From Streptomyces sp. BK208 (GTDB taxonomy: Bacteria; Actinomycetota; Actinomycetes; Streptomycetales; Streptomycetaceae), in NCBI RefSeq assembly GCF_004364245.1, contig NZ_SOAV01000007.1:254538-318537 (forward strand): DNA of 64,000 nucleotides. Direction: 5' to 3'. Every line of letters starts with the position of its first letter. Position 1 is the first letter of the stretch. The position numbers were made by a program, and so were the translations under genes. This document shows positions 63,886-64,000 of this stretch, piece by piece. The notes beneath the pieces are model-generated. The model searched no databases and was not told the origin of the DNA. It saw only the letters and a list, made by a program, of their open reading frames with translations.

Positions 63886-64000
63886 GTGGCTGCTCGCAAC
63901 ACGGCCCGCAAACGCGCCTTCCAGATCCTCTTCGAGGGCGATCAGCGCGGCGCCGACGTCCTGACGGTGCTCGCCGACTGGGTCCGGCACTCCCGGTCCG
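63886..64000 (+). CDS. nusB: Transcription antitermination factor NusB (5' part)
   Basis: The first 38 codons are in the window: VAARNTARKRAFQILFEGDQ then RGADVLTVLADWVRHS. This is the start of NusB, which with NusE/S10 binds boxA RNA for rRNA antitermination. GTG at 63886 is two bp behind the efp stop. The reading frame runs off the right edge. Confidence 0.9.
   Translation, partial: MAARNTARKRAFQILFEGDQRGADVLTVLADWVRHSRS

Overview
This window is a high-GC actinomycete chromosome segment, almost certainly Streptomyces. Codon use is strongly G/C at third positions, GTG and TTG starts are common, and SsgB (a sporulation protein characteristic of morphologically complex actinomycetes) is encoded at 6061-6474. 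From memory, the gene order thrS / HIT / pgsA / acyltransferase / pimA / pdxS / pdxT / yebC / ruvCAB / yajC-secD-secF / apt / relA / hisS / rpsD / alaS / aro genes / efp / nusB matches the core arm of the S. coelicolor chromosome, and the thrS-to-pimA part also matches mycobacteria. No phage, IS element, integrase or CRISPR array was found.

Layout. 93-592: a minus-strand tRNA array (Gly, Cys, then three Val-GAC) with a promoter on the right and a long terminator hairpin on the left. 770-7118: pabB-pabC (folate branch), a double GNAT acetyltransferase, a DsbA/FrnE-like thioredoxin-fold protein, small membrane proteins (one of 59 aa), a CGNR zinc-finger regulator, ssgB and a PGPGW membrane protein. 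7197-15013: two identical tRNA-Val(CAC) genes in direct orientation flank a pectin-type catabolic operon (Tat lipoprotein binding protein, two permeases, YesL/DUF624 protein, YetA/PL26-like exo-rhamnogalacturonan lyase) with a promoter and LacI-type operator-like palindromes in front, plus one SRPBCC gene.

15153-31319: a DnaQ-type exonuclease diverging from a two-gene unit (a DUF4365 protein with a PD-(D/E)xK-like signature and an unknown 430-aa protein), thrS, HIT hydrolase, a large unknown membrane protein, an EF-G-like GTPase with an aberrant G4 motif, the phosphatidylinositol-mannoside operon (pgsA, acyltransferase, pimA), a 0.5-kb decayed repeat block, a LemA-like protein, PLP synthase pdxS-pdxT and yebC. 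31427-43037: ruvC-ruvA-ruvB, yajC-secD-secF-apt, relA (bifunctional ppGpp enzyme), then on the other strand a DUF349 protein and a lipid- or membrane-anchored cyclophilin. 43221-50610: MBL hydrolase, hisS, VKOR-family protein, rarA, rpsD with a roughly 270-nt structured leader, and a convergent STAND ATPase without a DNA-binding domain.

50785-64000: a long co-directional block, DUF948 - DUF6167 - alaS - ruvX - mltG - aroE - small membrane protein - aroC - aroK - aroB, then a Pro/His-rich P-loop protein, an M24 peptidase-like protein with substituted metal ligands, efp, and the start of nusB, which runs off the window.

Many genes are translationally coupled through ATGA/GTGA overlaps. A recurrent theme is a -10-like hexamer 6-8 nt in front of a start codon that lacks a ribosome binding site, suggesting many leaderless mRNAs. 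The most unusual signals are the tRNA-flanked pectin module, the nuclease-like pair near 16 kb, the degenerate M24 protein beside efp, the atypical EF-G paralogue, and the rpsD leader. All assignments are from reading the sequence; no database search was possible.
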